From: JABFXX01 sp036489755
GTDB lineage: Bacteria; Myxococcota_A; Polyangia; Haliangiales; Haliangiaceae
Assembly: GCA_036489755.1 (NCBI GenBank)
Contig: DASXFD010000025.1
Location: forward strand, 124,001-188,000
Reading direction: 5' to 3'
DNA length: 64,000 nt
A program made the position numbers and the translations under genes. Below the pieces are notes generated by a model, which saw only the letters and a program-made list of their open reading frames with translations, was not told where the DNA came from and searched no databases. Of the stretch, positions 24,398-34,429 are shown piece after piece; within the stretch, counting starts at the first letter, position 1, and each line of letters opens with the position of its first letter.

Positions 24398-24889
24398 ATG
24401 AAAGCGCACTACTACCTGCTCGTGCTTCTCGTCCCGGCGTGCACCACCACGGGCGTCGACACCGATCCGCTCGACGTCACCGGCGAGACCACCTACGCAT
24501 CCAATTGCTCCGCGCCCGAAGGCCCGGAGGTCACGTACGGCAGCAACACCGACCTCACCGCGCTCGCGACCGGCAAGTGGATCCACTGCTCCGGCCCGAC
24601 GATCCTCGACAACGAACAGGCGGGCGTGGCCTACGACGCCGATGGCACGTTTCACATGCTCGGCCCCGACGGTAGCGGTGGCACCGTCGAGCTGAACGGC
24701 TTCCAGAAGCAGGGCCTGTGGGACATCAGCGATCTCGTCGACGGCGATCCGAGCATCGTCGCGTGGTACACGCGCTACGACGACGGCTCGAGCGAAGGCG
24801 GCGACGTCGTGTTCGAGACCTCGCCGAGCAAGTTCTTCATCACGATCGATTACAACGAGGAGCCGTCGGTCTACGCGCTCGCACAGTGA
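24398..24889 (+). CDS. Predicted small lipoprotein
   Basis: This 163-residue protein has a good ribosome-binding site (AAAGGAG, about eight bases before ATG 24398). The signal peptide MKAHYYLLVLLVPAC has a slightly irregular lipobox (VPAC). The mature part is acidic and contains two more cysteines (ASNCSAPEGPE, WIHCSGPTILD) that could form a disulfide. It has a repeated aromatic-strand look (FHMLGPDGSGGTVELNGFQ, IVAWYTRYDDGSSEGGDVVF). No family is recognised. It lies 56 bases after the caspase gene, so it could belong to the same regulon, but its own strong ribosome-binding site suggests independent translation. Confidence 0.7.
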   Translation: MKAHYYLLVLLVPACTTTGVDTDPLDVTGETTYASNCSAPEGPEVTYGSNTDLTALATGKWIHCSGPTILDNEQAGVAYDADGTFHMLGPDGSGGTVELNGFQKQGLWDISDLVDGDPSIVAWYTRYDDGSSEGGDVVFETSPSKFFITIDYNEEPSVYALAQ

Positions 24890-24892
24890 GCA

Positions 24893-25321
24893 TCACTCGC
24901 GGTGATACGGCTCGCCGCGGATGATCTTGAACGCGCGATAGAGCTGCTCGAGCACGAGCACGCGCATCAGCCGATGCGCGATCGTCATCTTGCCGAACGC
25001 GATCAGCTTCTTCGCGCGCGCGCGCACCGCATCGCCGTGACCGTCGGCGCCGCCGATCGCGAGCACGATCGGCGCGCCGCCGCCGTGCGCTTGCTCCGCC
25101 GCGACGAGCTCGGCGAGCTGCGCGCTCGTGATCGAGTCGCCGCGCTCGTCGAACGCGAAGAGGTGCGCGTTGGCGGGCAGGGCGGCGAGCAGCGCGGCTT
25201 CGTCTTTGAGCTCGGTCACCGCGAGCGTGCAATACGGACGCAGCCGCTTCTCGTACTCGGCGCACGCGTCGACGAGGTACGGCTCTTTGAGCCGGCCGAT
25301 CGCGGCGACGGTGATCTTCAA
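24893..25321 (-). CDS. rlmH: 23S rRNA (pseudouridine1915-N3)-methyltransferase RlmH
   Basis: This 142-residue SPOUT-class methyltransferase modifies pseudouridine 1915 in helix 69 of 23S rRNA. The signature C-terminus is nearly intact: RLMRVLVLEQLYRAFKIIRG and EPYHRE, together with the knot-forming IVLAIGGADG. The start is taken as a TTG at 25321 (TTGAAGATCACC), since this begins the first beta strand at the usual place. An open frame upstream is occupied by the intergenic repeat. rsfS lies immediately upstream, the usual bacterial order. Confidence 0.92.
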   Translation of the reverse strand: MKITVAAIGRLKEPYLVDACAEYEKRLRPYCTLAVTELKDEAALLAALPANAHLFAFDERGDSITSAQLAELVAAEQAHGGGAPIVLAIGGADGHGDAVRARAKKLIAFGKMTIAHRLMRVLVLEQLYRAFKIIRGEPYHRE

Positions 25322-25334
25322 CGTCTCATCCGTT

Positions 25335-25379
25335 CGCTCGCTACGCGGCCACAGTCGGCAGCGGTGGATCGCTCGCTCA
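25335..25379 (-). repeat. Copy A of a 45-base structured intergenic repeat
   Basis: On the minus strand this starts TGAGCGAGCGA, forms a hairpin CGCTGCC-GACTGT-GGCCGCG and ends TAGCGAGCG. Its first three bases are the stop codon of rsfS. Forty of 45 bases match copy B at 29118-29162. Confidence 0.85.
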
Positions 25380-25865
25380 CGAGACGGCGGACGTCTCGTA
25401 CTGCTCGTCGAGCGGGATCCGCGCGTCGGCGGGCACGTCGATCGGCACGCGCGGCGCATCGTTCCACAGCCCTTCGAGATCGTAGTGCTCGCGCGCCGCA
25501 TGCAGGAACACGTGCACGACGAAGTCGCCGTAGTCGAGCAGTGCCCACTGGCCCGAGCGCGCGCCTTCGCTGCTGATCGCGCGTAGCCCTTCGAGCTTCA
25601 GCCCGGCCGAGATGCCGTCGGCGATCGCGTCGACCTGGCGATCCGAACGGCCGGATAGCACGAGCTGATAATTACAAAACGAGCACAGCTGGCGAACATC
25701 GAGGAGTACCGGCTCGAGCGCTTTTTTATCGAGCGCTAGAGCCAGCGCGCGCATCGCGCCGTCGAGGCCATCGGTAGTTTCCGGCGCGGTGGCCGGTGTT
25801 GGTTTTACGGCTCGTCGTCCCTCGGCACGAGGCTGGGGTTTCGCTGCGCTCTTCTTGCTGGTCAT
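25377..25865 (-). CDS. rsfS: Ribosomal silencing factor RsfS (Iojap family)
   Basis: This 162-residue protein binds ribosomal protein uL14 and blocks subunit joining when nutrients are low. The Iojap domain spans about residues 35-140: ALALDKKALEPVLLDVRQLC, SFCNYQLVLSGRSDRQVDAI, GARSGQWALLDYGDFVVHVF, and EHYDLEGLWND. The N-terminal 30 residues are a Lys/Pro/Ala-rich extension. The start is the ATG at 25865, the first after proA. The usual neighbour nadD is absent between proA and rsfS. Confidence 0.93.
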   Translation of the reverse strand: MTSKKSAAKPQPRAEGRRAVKPTPATAPETTDGLDGAMRALALALDKKALEPVLLDVRQLCSFCNYQLVLSGRSDRQVDAIADGISAGLKLEGLRAISSEGARSGQWALLDYGDFVVHVFLHAAREHYDLEGLWNDAPRVPIDVPADARIPLDEQYETSAVS

Positions 25866-25894
25866 GCTTGGCTCGTCTGTCCCTTCCGCCGCGG

Positions 25895-27148
<1,254 letters not shown>

Positions 27149-27215
27149 GAGATCTTCAGGTCTGCCTGGTTCCAGCGTGGCCCCGGATCGGTCGGATTGC
27201 AAGCACGGGTTCACG

Positions 27216-28325
27216 TCAGATGATGACGAGGTCGTCGCGGTGGATCGCCTCGTCGGCGCTCTTGTAGCCGAGTCGAGCCTCGATCGCCGCCGACTTGAGG
27301 CCGCGGATCGCACGCAGATCGTCGGCGCCGTAGGCGACCAGGCCACGCGCGAGCTCGCGCCCGTCGCGGCCGACGATCGAGACGGTGTCGCCGAGCTCGA
27401 AGTCGCCTTGGACGTCGAGGATGCCGGCCGGCAACAGGCTGGTCTGGCGCTGCATGACCGCCGCGATCGCGCCATCGTCGACGACGAGCGCGCCGGCGGG
27501 TCGCGCGCCGTACGCGATCCAGTGCTTGCGCGACGACAGCACCTCGGGCGCTTGCGGCACGAACAGCGTGCCGAGATCGTGGCCGGCGAGCACGCGCTCG
27601 ACGACGTCGAGCTCGCGGCCCGGCGCGACCACGGCCGGCATGCCGGTGCGCGTTACGATGCGCGCCGAGCCGACCTTCGACCGCATGCCGCCCGAGCCGA
27701 CGCCGCTCGATGAGCCGCCCGCGACCGGCGCCGCCTCGCGATCGATGTCGTGCACGATCGGCATCCGGATGCCAGATGCGTCGCGCACGCCCTCGACGTC
27801 GGTGAGGATCACGAGCAGGTCGGCGCCGACGAGGTTGCACACGAGCGCCGCGAGCTGGTCGTTGTCGCCGAACTTGATCTCGTCGGTGGCGACCGTGTCG
27901 TTCTCGTTGACGATCGGCACGACGCCGTGATCGAGCAGCGCGCGCAGCGTCAGCCGCGCCGACAAGAAGCGCCGGCGATCGCCGAGATCGTCGTGGGTGA
28001 GCAGCACCTGGCCGATCTCGACGCCGTGCGCGCCGAACGCGTGCTCCCACATCTGCATCAGCCGCGATTGGCCGACCGCGGCCGCCGCCTGCAGCGCGGG
28101 CAGCTCGGTGGGCCGCGCGGTCAGCTTCAATCGGCCCATGCCGAGCGCGATCGCGCCCGACGATACGATCACGATCTCGACGCCGCGCGCGCGCAGCCGT
28201 GCGACCTGATCGGCGATCGATGCGGGCCGGCTCGCGGGTGCTTCTGCGATGAGCCGGCTGCCGAGCTTGAGGACCACGCGCTTCGCCTTCGCGAGCGCCG
28301 CGCGCTCGTCGCTCGGCTGATTCAC
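27216..28325 (-). CDS. proB: Glutamate 5-kinase with C-terminal PUA domain
   Basis: This 369-residue enzyme phosphorylates glutamate to gamma-glutamyl phosphate, the committed step of proline synthesis. The amino-acid kinase core shows VVLKLGSRLI, VEIVIVSSGAIALGMGRL, VPIVNENDTVATDEIKFGDN and the substrate loop SGVGSGGMRSKVGSARIVTR. A PUA domain (about residues 280-355, ending RGLKSAAIEARLGYKSADEA) follows as in E. coli ProB. The GTG start at 28325 overlaps the stop of the upstream unknown gene (GTGA). Confidence 0.96.
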   Translation of the reverse strand: MNQPSDERAALAKAKRVVLKLGSRLIAEAPASRPASIADQVARLRARGVEIVIVSSGAIALGMGRLKLTARPTELPALQAAAAVGQSRLMQMWEHAFGAHGVEIGQVLLTHDDLGDRRRFLSARLTLRALLDHGVVPIVNENDTVATDEIKFGDNDQLAALVCNLVGADLLVILTDVEGVRDASGIRMPIVHDIDREAAPVAGGSSSGVGSGGMRSKVGSARIVTRTGMPAVVAPGRELDVVERVLAGHDLGTLFVPQAPEVLSSRKHWIAYGARPAGALVVDDGAIAAVMQRQTSLLPAGILDVQGDFELGDTVSIVGRDGRELARGLVAYGADDLRAIRGLKSAAIEARLGYKSADEAIHRDDLVII

Positions 28326-29107
28326 TTGTCGGCCGCCATGCGCGCGCGCCACCGGCGATCGAGCGCCTCGATCGCGCCGTCGAGGAACGGGTTCACCTCG
28401 GACGACAGCTGGACCTCGACGGCGGCGACCGTGCGCGCCAGGAAGTTCGACTTCTCGGCGAGCGCCTGTTCGATCGCCGCCTCGGTCTCGTCGACGCCCT
28501 CGGCGTCGGTGACCTCGCTGCGCTTGGCGAGCAGCCGGCGCACGGCGCCGCGCGACGCGAGATCGGCGAGCTCGAGCGGTGCCTTGAGCGTGGCGCGCGC
28601 GGCCGCGAGCACGCCCCTGCGGAACGGATGGAACGCGAGCGCGCCCGGCGTCTGATCGATCGCGCGGCTGATCTCGTCGCGCAGCGCGAGTGCGGTCGGC
28701 CCGTCGAGCGCGAGCCCGGTGTGCAGCTTCGCGCAGTAGTGATCGAACAGCGTCATCGTCACGAACGTGCGGGCCGCCGAGCGCGCGCGGTTGATCGTGG
28801 CGAGCGCGACCATCATGCGCTTGGCCGCGGCGCCTGCGAGTCGCAGCATGATGCCGCCCGCCGCGACCTCGACGAGCGACGGCGGCGGCGTCGAGCCGTG
28901 TACGAGGTTCGCCGTCGCCTCGGGCGTTAGATCGACTTGATGCGCGGCCGCGATCCGCTTGTAACCGCCGCCGACGATCGTGCCGATCGCCCAGTCGTCG
29001 ACGAACGGCAGCGGCACGGCGCCTGCGAGGCTGCCGAGGATCGAGCGCGCGATGATCGTGCGGCGCTGGCCGACGAGGTAATCGCGGCGCGGAACCAGCG
29101 CGGTCAC
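28322..29107 (-). CDS. Unknown protein upstream of proB with predicted membrane-associated segments
   Basis: This 261-residue protein does not match a family I can name. A perfect ribosome-binding site (GGAGGAG, five bases before GTG 29107) fixes the start just beyond a copy of the intergenic repeat. Near the N-terminus is IIARSILGSLAGAVPLPFVD followed by DWAIGTIVGGGYKRIA, a glycine-rich hydrophobic hairpin. Another hydrophobic stretch is IMLRLAGAAAKRMMVALATI. The C-terminal third is helical and charged. Its stop overlaps the proB start, so the two are co-translated. Confidence 0.68.
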   Translation of the reverse strand: MTALVPRRDYLVGQRRTIIARSILGSLAGAVPLPFVDDWAIGTIVGGGYKRIAAAHQVDLTPEATANLVHGSTPPPSLVEVAAGGIMLRLAGAAAKRMMVALATINRARSAARTFVTMTLFDHYCAKLHTGLALDGPTALALRDEISRAIDQTPGALAFHPFRRGVLAAARATLKAPLELADLASRGAVRRLLAKRSEVTDAEGVDETEAAIEQALAEKSNFLARTVAAVEVQLSSEVNPFLDGAIEALDRRWRARMAADK

Positions 29108-29117
29108 GTTGCTCCTC

Positions 29118-29162
29118 CGCTCGCTACGCGGGCACAGTCGCCCGCGGCGGGTCGCTCGCTCA
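29118..29162 (-). repeat. Copy B of a 45-base structured intergenic repeat
   Basis: On the minus strand this starts TGAGCGAGCGA, forms a perfect seven-base hairpin CGCGGGC-GACTGT-GCCCGCG and ends TAGCGAGCG. Its first three bases are the stop codon of the upstream lipoprotein gene. Compared with copy A, one stem position shows a compensating base-pair change (G-C here, C-G there). Confidence 0.85.
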
Positions 29163-30092
29163 TTTCGCGTCCTTCTTCGCGTCGCTCTTGCGCAGCGGCG
29201 GCGCGATGCCTTGCAGCAGGAAGTCGCGGTCGTCGACCTCGCGCAGGCGCTCGGGCGTCGCGACGACATCGTCGGAGTCAGGCGCCGCGACCGCCGCGAT
29301 CGTGCCGATGCCGCTGACGTCGCTCTGCACCGACACCTGCATCGCGAACTTGCGGTTGTCGCGCGTGAAGCCGATCGTGCCCGACAGCTTCACGCTGAGC
29401 GGCACGCCGGTCTCGGCATCGAGCACGATCTCGCCGGAGAGCCCGTCGATCGTGCGCGTCTCGCGCCACGCGCGTTGCGGCAGCGGCTCGGCGGCCGGCT
29501 TGCGCGGCGAGCTCGCGGGCTTGATCTCGATCTTGCGGCCGCTGCGGCCGGCGACCTGCACGGCGCCGCGATCGGTCAGCTCGGCGCCCGGCGCCACGAG
29601 ATCCCACGTCGCGAATACCGGCTCGGCGAAGCTGTCGAGGATCTGCTCCGCTTCGTCGGGCGCCTCCGGTGCGCGGCCGTGCCAGCGCTGGTAGCGCGGC
29701 CGCAAGAACAGCTCCGCGGCCGCCGAGCCGCGCGCGGGCAGGTACGTGACCTCGCGGCCGTAGTCGGCCGAGTTCGCGTACGCCGCGTGAAACGCGCCGC
29801 TGCCGCCGAGCTCGATCGTCGTGGTGTCGTCGAGATCGGTGACGGCTTTGCCGTTCTCGGTCACGTGCGTCGCCATCGCGATCGTCGTCTTGTGCGGGCC
29901 GAGCGCGGCGTCGATCAGGTGCTCGGGCAGCGCGAGCGCGGCGCCGAGCGCGGCCGGCTCCTTCGCCGCGGCGTCGAGATCGACCTTGCCCGGCTTGGGC
30001 GGCGAATTGACGAGCCCGCCGAGATCGCGGTCCGGCACCCCTTGCGAGCGCCCACACGCGATCACGAAAACGGCCGCGGCGACTGCCCGCAT
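29160..30092 (-). CDS. Predicted lipoprotein of unknown function
   Basis: This 310-residue lipoprotein has the signal MRAVAAAVFVIAC with lipobox VIAC. The mature protein is beta-rich with repeated pairs of strands, such as KTTIAMATHVTENGKAV, DTTTIELGGSGAFHAAYANS, DRGAVQVAGRSGRKIEIKP and SLSVKL-like runs, resembling lipid-binding LolA/LppX-type folds, although I cannot assign a family. The C-terminus is Lys/Asp-rich (LRKSDAKKDAK). The stop codon is the first triplet of the 45-base repeat. Confidence 0.72.
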   Translation of the reverse strand: MRAVAAAVFVIACGRSQGVPDRDLGGLVNSPPKPGKVDLDAAAKEPAALGAALALPEHLIDAALGPHKTTIAMATHVTENGKAVTDLDDTTTIELGGSGAFHAAYANSADYGREVTYLPARGSAAAELFLRPRYQRWHGRAPEAPDEAEQILDSFAEPVFATWDLVAPGAELTDRGAVQVAGRSGRKIEIKPASSPRKPAAEPLPQRAWRETRTIDGLSGEIVLDAETGVPLSVKLSGTIGFTRDNRKFAMQVSVQSDVSGIGTIAAVAAPDSDDVVATPERLREVDDRDFLLQGIAPPLRKSDAKKDAK

Positions 30093-30149
30093 ACGCTCGG
30101 TTCTTAGCTGTCTCGACGGCCGGGGTCAACCAGGCTACCGTTTCGGTCG

Positions 30150-31004
30150 GTGCTCGAGCTCCAGGCCTGGTCGCACACCGCCCCCGCGGGCGCGTTCGCG
30201 GTCGTACTCGGCCTCTTGTGGGGCAGCTTCGCGAACGTCTGCATCTATCGGTGGCCGGCCGGCAAATCGGTCGTCAAGCCGGGCTCGCACTGCGGCTCGT
30301 GCGGCACGCCGATCGCCTGGTACGACAATGTGCCCGTCCTGAGCTATTTGTGGCTGCGCGGGCACTGTCGCGCGTGCCAGGCGAATTTTTCGCCGCGCTA
30401 CATGCTCGTCGAGCTCGTCACGGCCGCGCTGTTCGGCGTCGCGTGGTGGTTCACGCTCGGCACCGGCGGCATGTTCGCGCCGGAAGCCACGCGGCTCCTC
30501 GAGTTCGCCGTCGACGCTACGTTCGTGTTCGTGATGATCGTGATCGCGTTCATCGACCTCGATACCAAGCTGATCTTGAATCGGGTGACGGTGCCATCGA
30601 CGATCGTGTTCTACGCGGCGTCGCTCGCGCTCCACCACCCGTGGTGGCAAGGGCTCGTCGGCATCGCGGTCGGTTATGGCGTGCCGTGGCTGATTGGCGA
30701 GATCTACATTCGCATCCGAGACCAGGAAGGGCTCGGGCTCGGCGACAGCACGATGCTCGCGGCGGTCGGCGCGCTGCTCGGCTGGCAGGGCGCGCTCGTC
30801 GCGCTGTTCGGCGGCGCGATGCTCGGCTCGGTGATCGGGGTCGCGGCGCTGTTGATGGCGCGCGCCAGCGCCCCGCCTCCCGCTGAGGGTGAAGAGGCAC
30901 CCACGCTGATGAAGTCCGAGCTACCGTTCGGGCCGTTTCTGGCGATGGGAGCGGTGTTTTACGTGTTCGCGGCGCCATGGATCGAGCTGCACTTCCGGCT
31001 ATAG
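30150..31004 (+). CDS. pilD: Prepilin peptidase (type IV leader peptidase/methylase, PilD/GspO)
   Basis: This 284-residue inner-membrane aspartic protease cleaves and N-methylates type IV pilins and type II secretion pseudopilins. The cytosolic zinc loop has two CxxC pairs: C48-GS-C51 and C73-RA-C76. The catalytic aspartates are in AFIDLDTKLI (Asp136 region) and the G-x-G-D motif GLGLGD (Asp199). Seven to eight hydrophobic helices are visible. The start is a GTG at 30150 with a TACCGT box eight bases upstream. It fits with the GspC-like protein at 9890, although pilin genes are not in this window. Confidence 0.94.
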   Translation: MLELQAWSHTAPAGAFAVVLGLLWGSFANVCIYRWPAGKSVVKPGSHCGSCGTPIAWYDNVPVLSYLWLRGHCRACQANFSPRYMLVELVTAALFGVAWWFTLGTGGMFAPEATRLLEFAVDATFVFVMIVIAFIDLDTKLILNRVTVPSTIVFYAASLALHHPWWQGLVGIAVGYGVPWLIGEIYIRIRDQEGLGLGDSTMLAAVGALLGWQGALVALFGGAMLGSVIGVAALLMARASAPPPAEGEEAPTLMKSELPFGPFLAMGAVFYVFAAPWIELHFRL

Positions 31005-31005
31005 T
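31000..31005 (+). promoter_or_regulatory. -10 box of a probable leaderless promoter (pseudokinase operon)
   Basis: TATAGT overlaps the stop region of the peptidase gene; six bases (TCCGGG) separate it from the GTG at 31012. No Shine-Dalgarno sequence is present. Confidence 0.6.
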
Positions 31006-31011
31006 TCCGGG

Positions 31012-33252
31012 GTGGGTGGCCAAGCGGCCGAGCAGATCATCGCCGGCGTCGTGCTGAGCGAGCGCCTCGCCGTCACGACATACGGCGCGGTTCACCGCGC
31101 GCAGTTCAACGGCCAGCGCAACCTGCGCGGCCTCGTGATCGATGCGAAGTTCCTGGAGGACGATCAGTTCCGTCGGACGATCACCGACGCGGACGTCGTC
31201 GACAGCGTCACCCAGCTCGACCACCCCGGCATCGTGCCGATGTTCACGGTGGAGTCGAACGGGCCCGATGTCGTCGTCGTGACGCGCGGCGTGGGTCGCT
31301 ACGTCACCGTCGCGGACCTCATCATGTCGTCGAAGGCGCGCCGCAGCGGCTCGCCGGGCGGCGCCGGCAAGCTCGCCACGCCGGTGGCCGGGCTCATCGC
31401 GAAGTCGGTCGTCGAGGCGCTCGCCCACGCGCACCAGAAGGGCGTCGTGCACGGCGCGGTGCACCCGCGCAGCGTGCTCGTCGACGAGGACGGCGCGATC
31501 CGGCTCGACAACTTCGTGTCGGGGCGCGCACTCACCACGGCGATCGCAGCCGGCGCCGACTCGGCGCTGTGGCGCGGCCACGGCGGCTACGTCGCGCCCG
31601 AGCTCGTCGTCGGCGAGGATCCGACGCCGGGCACCGACGTGTTCGCGGTCGGCGCGCTGATGTTCGCGATGATGACCGGCGAAGCGCCGCCGGGGACGCT
31701 GCGCGCGACGCCCGCCGTCGAGCGGCTCGTCCAGCGCGCGCTCGACACCGATTCGAAGCGCCGCTACCGCAGCGCGACCGAGCTGCTCGAGAACCTCATC
31801 GAGGCACTCGAGGACGATCGCTGGGATCTCGCCGACCGTGGCGAGCTGATCCGGGAAGCCGGCTTGCTCGCCGGCGAGACCAACATCGACGACGCGACCG
31901 AGGATCTGCTCGCGTCGCTCGGCTCGGCGGCGGTATCGGTGACGCCGACGCGCCCGAGCATGGACATGCGCGCGGCCGCCTCCGTCGCGCGCCAGAAGTC
32001 ACCGGGCCAGTCGACGGGCGGCCGGCTCGACTCGCTGCTCGCCGACCTCGACGATCACACCGGTGTCGACGATTCGCCGTTCCACCGCGATCCGGTTTCG
32101 GAATTGATCAGCCTCGATCCGCGCAAGCGCGAGGTGATCGTGTCGGCGACGCGCGTGCCGTCGCTCGACGATCCCGATGACGACACGCCGCTGCCACCCG
32201 CGATGCCCGAGCACGATTCCGGGCCGCGCAATCGCACGAACAGCCCGACGGTGCCGGCGCGCCCGCCGAGCTCCGACGAGGCGGCCGCGTTCGCGGCGAT
32301 CGGCGACCTCGATCACGGCGTGAAGCGCGTGTCGACCGCGGCCGAGCAAGCGACCGTCGCGGCCGCGAAGCTCGAGAAGGCCGCGGCGCGCGCCGAACAA
32401 GCCGCGAAGCGGGTAGGCGAGACCGGCAACGCGCCGGCCGTCGAAAAACGCTCGTCGCGACCCGCCGAGCCCATCCTCACCGATGATCTGCCGACGCCGA
32501 AGCTCAAGAGCCCGCTGCGCGGCGTGTTCGGCGGCTTGCTCGTGATCGCGATCCTCGGCGCCGCCGGTTACGGCGTGTACACGCGGTTCCAGGCCGACGA
32601 CGCGCAGGCGATCGCCGCGAAAGAGCAGAAGCAGCGCGCCGAGGACGAAGCTGCGGCGAAAACCGCAAAGGCGCGCGACGCGCAGCCCGATCCCGGTGCG
32701 CTCGAGATCAACGCCGACGGCGCCGGCATCTGGCTGCGGCTCGGTCGCACGCCGCTCGACACGGCGATCCGCTTACCCGCGAGCCAACAACACGATCTGG
32801 TCCTCATGCACGACGGCAACGAGCCGACCGAAGCGCAGATCAACGGCACGACCTGGACGGGCGCGAAGGACAAGCTCGCCGCGAAGCTGTCGGTCTCGCT
32901 CAAGCCGGGCAGGTCGAGCAGAGCGCCGGTGATGCCGCTCCAGCCGACGAGCCAGGTGCTCGGCACGACCGGTATCGTCGGCGAGGGCTACGTCCACATC
33001 GACTCGACGCCGAGCGACGCCGAGGTCTGGCTGTTCCTCGGTGCGAACCACGCGCGCATCGACAACCTCGTCGCCGGCCGCGATTACGAGGTCACGGTCG
33101 TCAAGCCGGGCTTCAAGACGCAGCTCGTCGAGATCAAGGCCGACGACTGGCGCGACGGCGATCCGAATACGCCGATCGACTCCGCGAAGAAGAAGGCGGT
33201 GTTGTCGCGGGACGTCGAGCTCGTCCCCGATCCGACCAAGAAGGCGAAGTAA
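31012..33252 (+). CDS. Membrane-anchored protein pseudokinase with PEGA domain
   Basis: This is a 746-residue protein with a Ser/Thr-kinase fold at residues 10-265. The fold is clear (APE-like VAPELVVGED, TDVFAVGALMFAMMTGEAPP), but the catalytic loop HRDxKxxN reads H147-G-A-V-H-P-R-S. The catalytic Asp, Lys and Asn are all replaced, and DFG reads D-N-F. It should therefore not phosphorylate. A long disordered linker with an Ala/Glu coiled coil (about 430-470) leads to one transmembrane helix (GVFGGLLVIAILGAAGYGVY). The periplasmic end holds a PEGA domain (GYVHIDSTPSDAEVWLFLGA, KPGFKTQLVEI). It starts a run of genes with J-domain, Hsp70 and thioredoxin-like proteins. Confidence 0.86.
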   Translation: MGGQAAEQIIAGVVLSERLAVTTYGAVHRAQFNGQRNLRGLVIDAKFLEDDQFRRTITDADVVDSVTQLDHPGIVPMFTVESNGPDVVVVTRGVGRYVTVADLIMSSKARRSGSPGGAGKLATPVAGLIAKSVVEALAHAHQKGVVHGAVHPRSVLVDEDGAIRLDNFVSGRALTTAIAAGADSALWRGHGGYVAPELVVGEDPTPGTDVFAVGALMFAMMTGEAPPGTLRATPAVERLVQRALDTDSKRRYRSATELLENLIEALEDDRWDLADRGELIREAGLLAGETNIDDATEDLLASLGSAAVSVTPTRPSMDMRAAASVARQKSPGQSTGGRLDSLLADLDDHTGVDDSPFHRDPVSELISLDPRKREVIVSATRVPSLDDPDDDTPLPPAMPEHDSGPRNRTNSPTVPARPPSSDEAAAFAAIGDLDHGVKRVSTAAEQATVAAAKLEKAAARAEQAAKRVGETGNAPAVEKRSSRPAEPILTDDLPTPKLKSPLRGVFGGLLVIAILGAAGYGVYTRFQADDAQAIAAKEQKQRAEDEAAAKTAKARDAQPDPGALEINADGAGIWLRLGRTPLDTAIRLPASQQHDLVLMHDGNEPTEAQINGTTWTGAKDKLAAKLSVSLKPGRSSRAPVMPLQPTSQVLGTTGIVGEGYVHIDSTPSDAEVWLFLGANHARIDNLVAGRDYEVTVVKPGFKTQLVEIKADDWRDGDPNTPIDSAKKKAVLSRDVELVPDPTKKAK

Positions 33253-33253
33253 C

Positions 33254-34429
33254 GTGGCGCCGACGGCGCGCACTCTCCACGTCCGATGCTCGACGTGGGA
33301 GCAGGTCGAAGTGTTCACGACGCGCAAGCTGCGCAAGGGCCGCTTGCTCTCGATGAAGGTGCCGTTCGACGCGCCGACGGGCACGCAGGTCACGCTCGGG
33401 CTCGAGCTGCCAAACCAGATCGTGATCGCGATCGACGGCATCGTGCAGCGCGCCAGCGCGATCGACAACGATCCGAAATCGCGCACGTGGATCGAGCTCG
33501 AGCTGATCGGCTTCACCGACGACGTGATGACGCGCATCCGCGACATGGCGCGCGCCGCCGCGATTCCGGCGAACGCGCCCACCGTCGCGGCGATGCCGCC
33601 ACGCAAGAGCAAGAGCGGCATCACCGGCATGGGCGACGACCTGCCCGCCGACGAACGCGCGCTGTTCCAGCACCTCGCCGGCGAGCTGCGCCGGCTACGC
33701 GCGGCGGCGGTGCACGACGTGCTCGGCGTTTCGGTCGACGCGTCGCCCGAGGAGATTCGCACCGGCTGGAAGAACCTCGTGCGCCGCCACCATCCCGATC
33801 TCGTCGCGCGCCGAGGTGCGGCCGCGATCTCGCACCTCGCCGAGGAGCTCACGATCCTGTCGAACCGCGCGTACGACCGGTTGCGCGCCGCGGTCGTCGC
33901 CGAGGGTCGCGGCAACGTGATCGGTCCGACGCTGACATCGCCGCCCGGTTGGCTCGTCGGCTTCGACGACATGGCGAGCGGCGGCAAGACGCCGGCGCCC
34001 GAGCCGCGCCAGGTCACCACGCGGTTCGATCGCCACGCCGAGGGTACGCAGGCGCCGCCCGAGCGTCGCTCGCAGCCGACGATCAACCCGACGACGATCG
34101 CCGCGGCGGGCACCCCGTCGACGATCCAGGGCGGCGAAGCATTCGAGCACCGGGCGCGCGCGATGCTCGCCGAAGGCGACGCGAACGCCGCGCGCGAAGT
34201 GCTGGCGGCCGCGCTCGTGATCTATCCGCGCAGCAAGTCGCTGCGCTCGCTGTACTACGTGGCGAGTGCGCTGGTCGCGCTCAGCGAAGGCGAGCTGATG
34301 CTCGCGACATCGCAGCTCGAGGCCGCGATCGCGCACCACGAGCACTGCGTCGAGGCCGTGCAGATGCTCGATCACGTGCGCAAGGACGGCACGACGGGCG
34401 TCGACGAGCTGCGGAGATTGTTCCGGTGA
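33254..34429 (+). CDS. J-domain co-chaperone with N-terminal PilZ-like domain and C-terminal helical repeats
   Basis: This is a 391-residue cytosolic protein. Residues 8-100 resemble the PilZ-like beta domains of myxobacterial proteins (EVFTTRKLRKGRLLSMKVPF). Residues about 150-200 are a J domain with LGVSVDASPEEIRTGWKNLV and the HPD tripeptide (180-182) that stimulates Hsp70 ATP hydrolysis. After a Thr/Pro-rich linker, residues 295-391 form TPR-like helices (FEHRARAMLAEGDANAAREV). The GTG at 33254 directly follows the pseudokinase stop. The stop overlaps the GTG of the Hsp70 gene (GTGA), so the two are co-translated partners. Confidence 0.83.
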   Translation: MAPTARTLHVRCSTWEQVEVFTTRKLRKGRLLSMKVPFDAPTGTQVTLGLELPNQIVIAIDGIVQRASAIDNDPKSRTWIELELIGFTDDVMTRIRDMARAAAIPANAPTVAAMPPRKSKSGITGMGDDLPADERALFQHLAGELRRLRAAAVHDVLGVSVDASPEEIRTGWKNLVRRHHPDLVARRGAAAISHLAEELTILSNRAYDRLRAAVVAEGRGNVIGPTLTSPPGWLVGFDDMASGGKTPAPEPRQVTTRFDRHAEGTQAPPERRSQPTINPTTIAAAGTPSTIQGGEAFEHRARAMLAEGDANAAREVLAAALVIYPRSKSLRSLYYVASALVALSEGELMLATSQLEAAIAHHEHCVEAVQMLDHVRKDGTTGVDELRRLFR

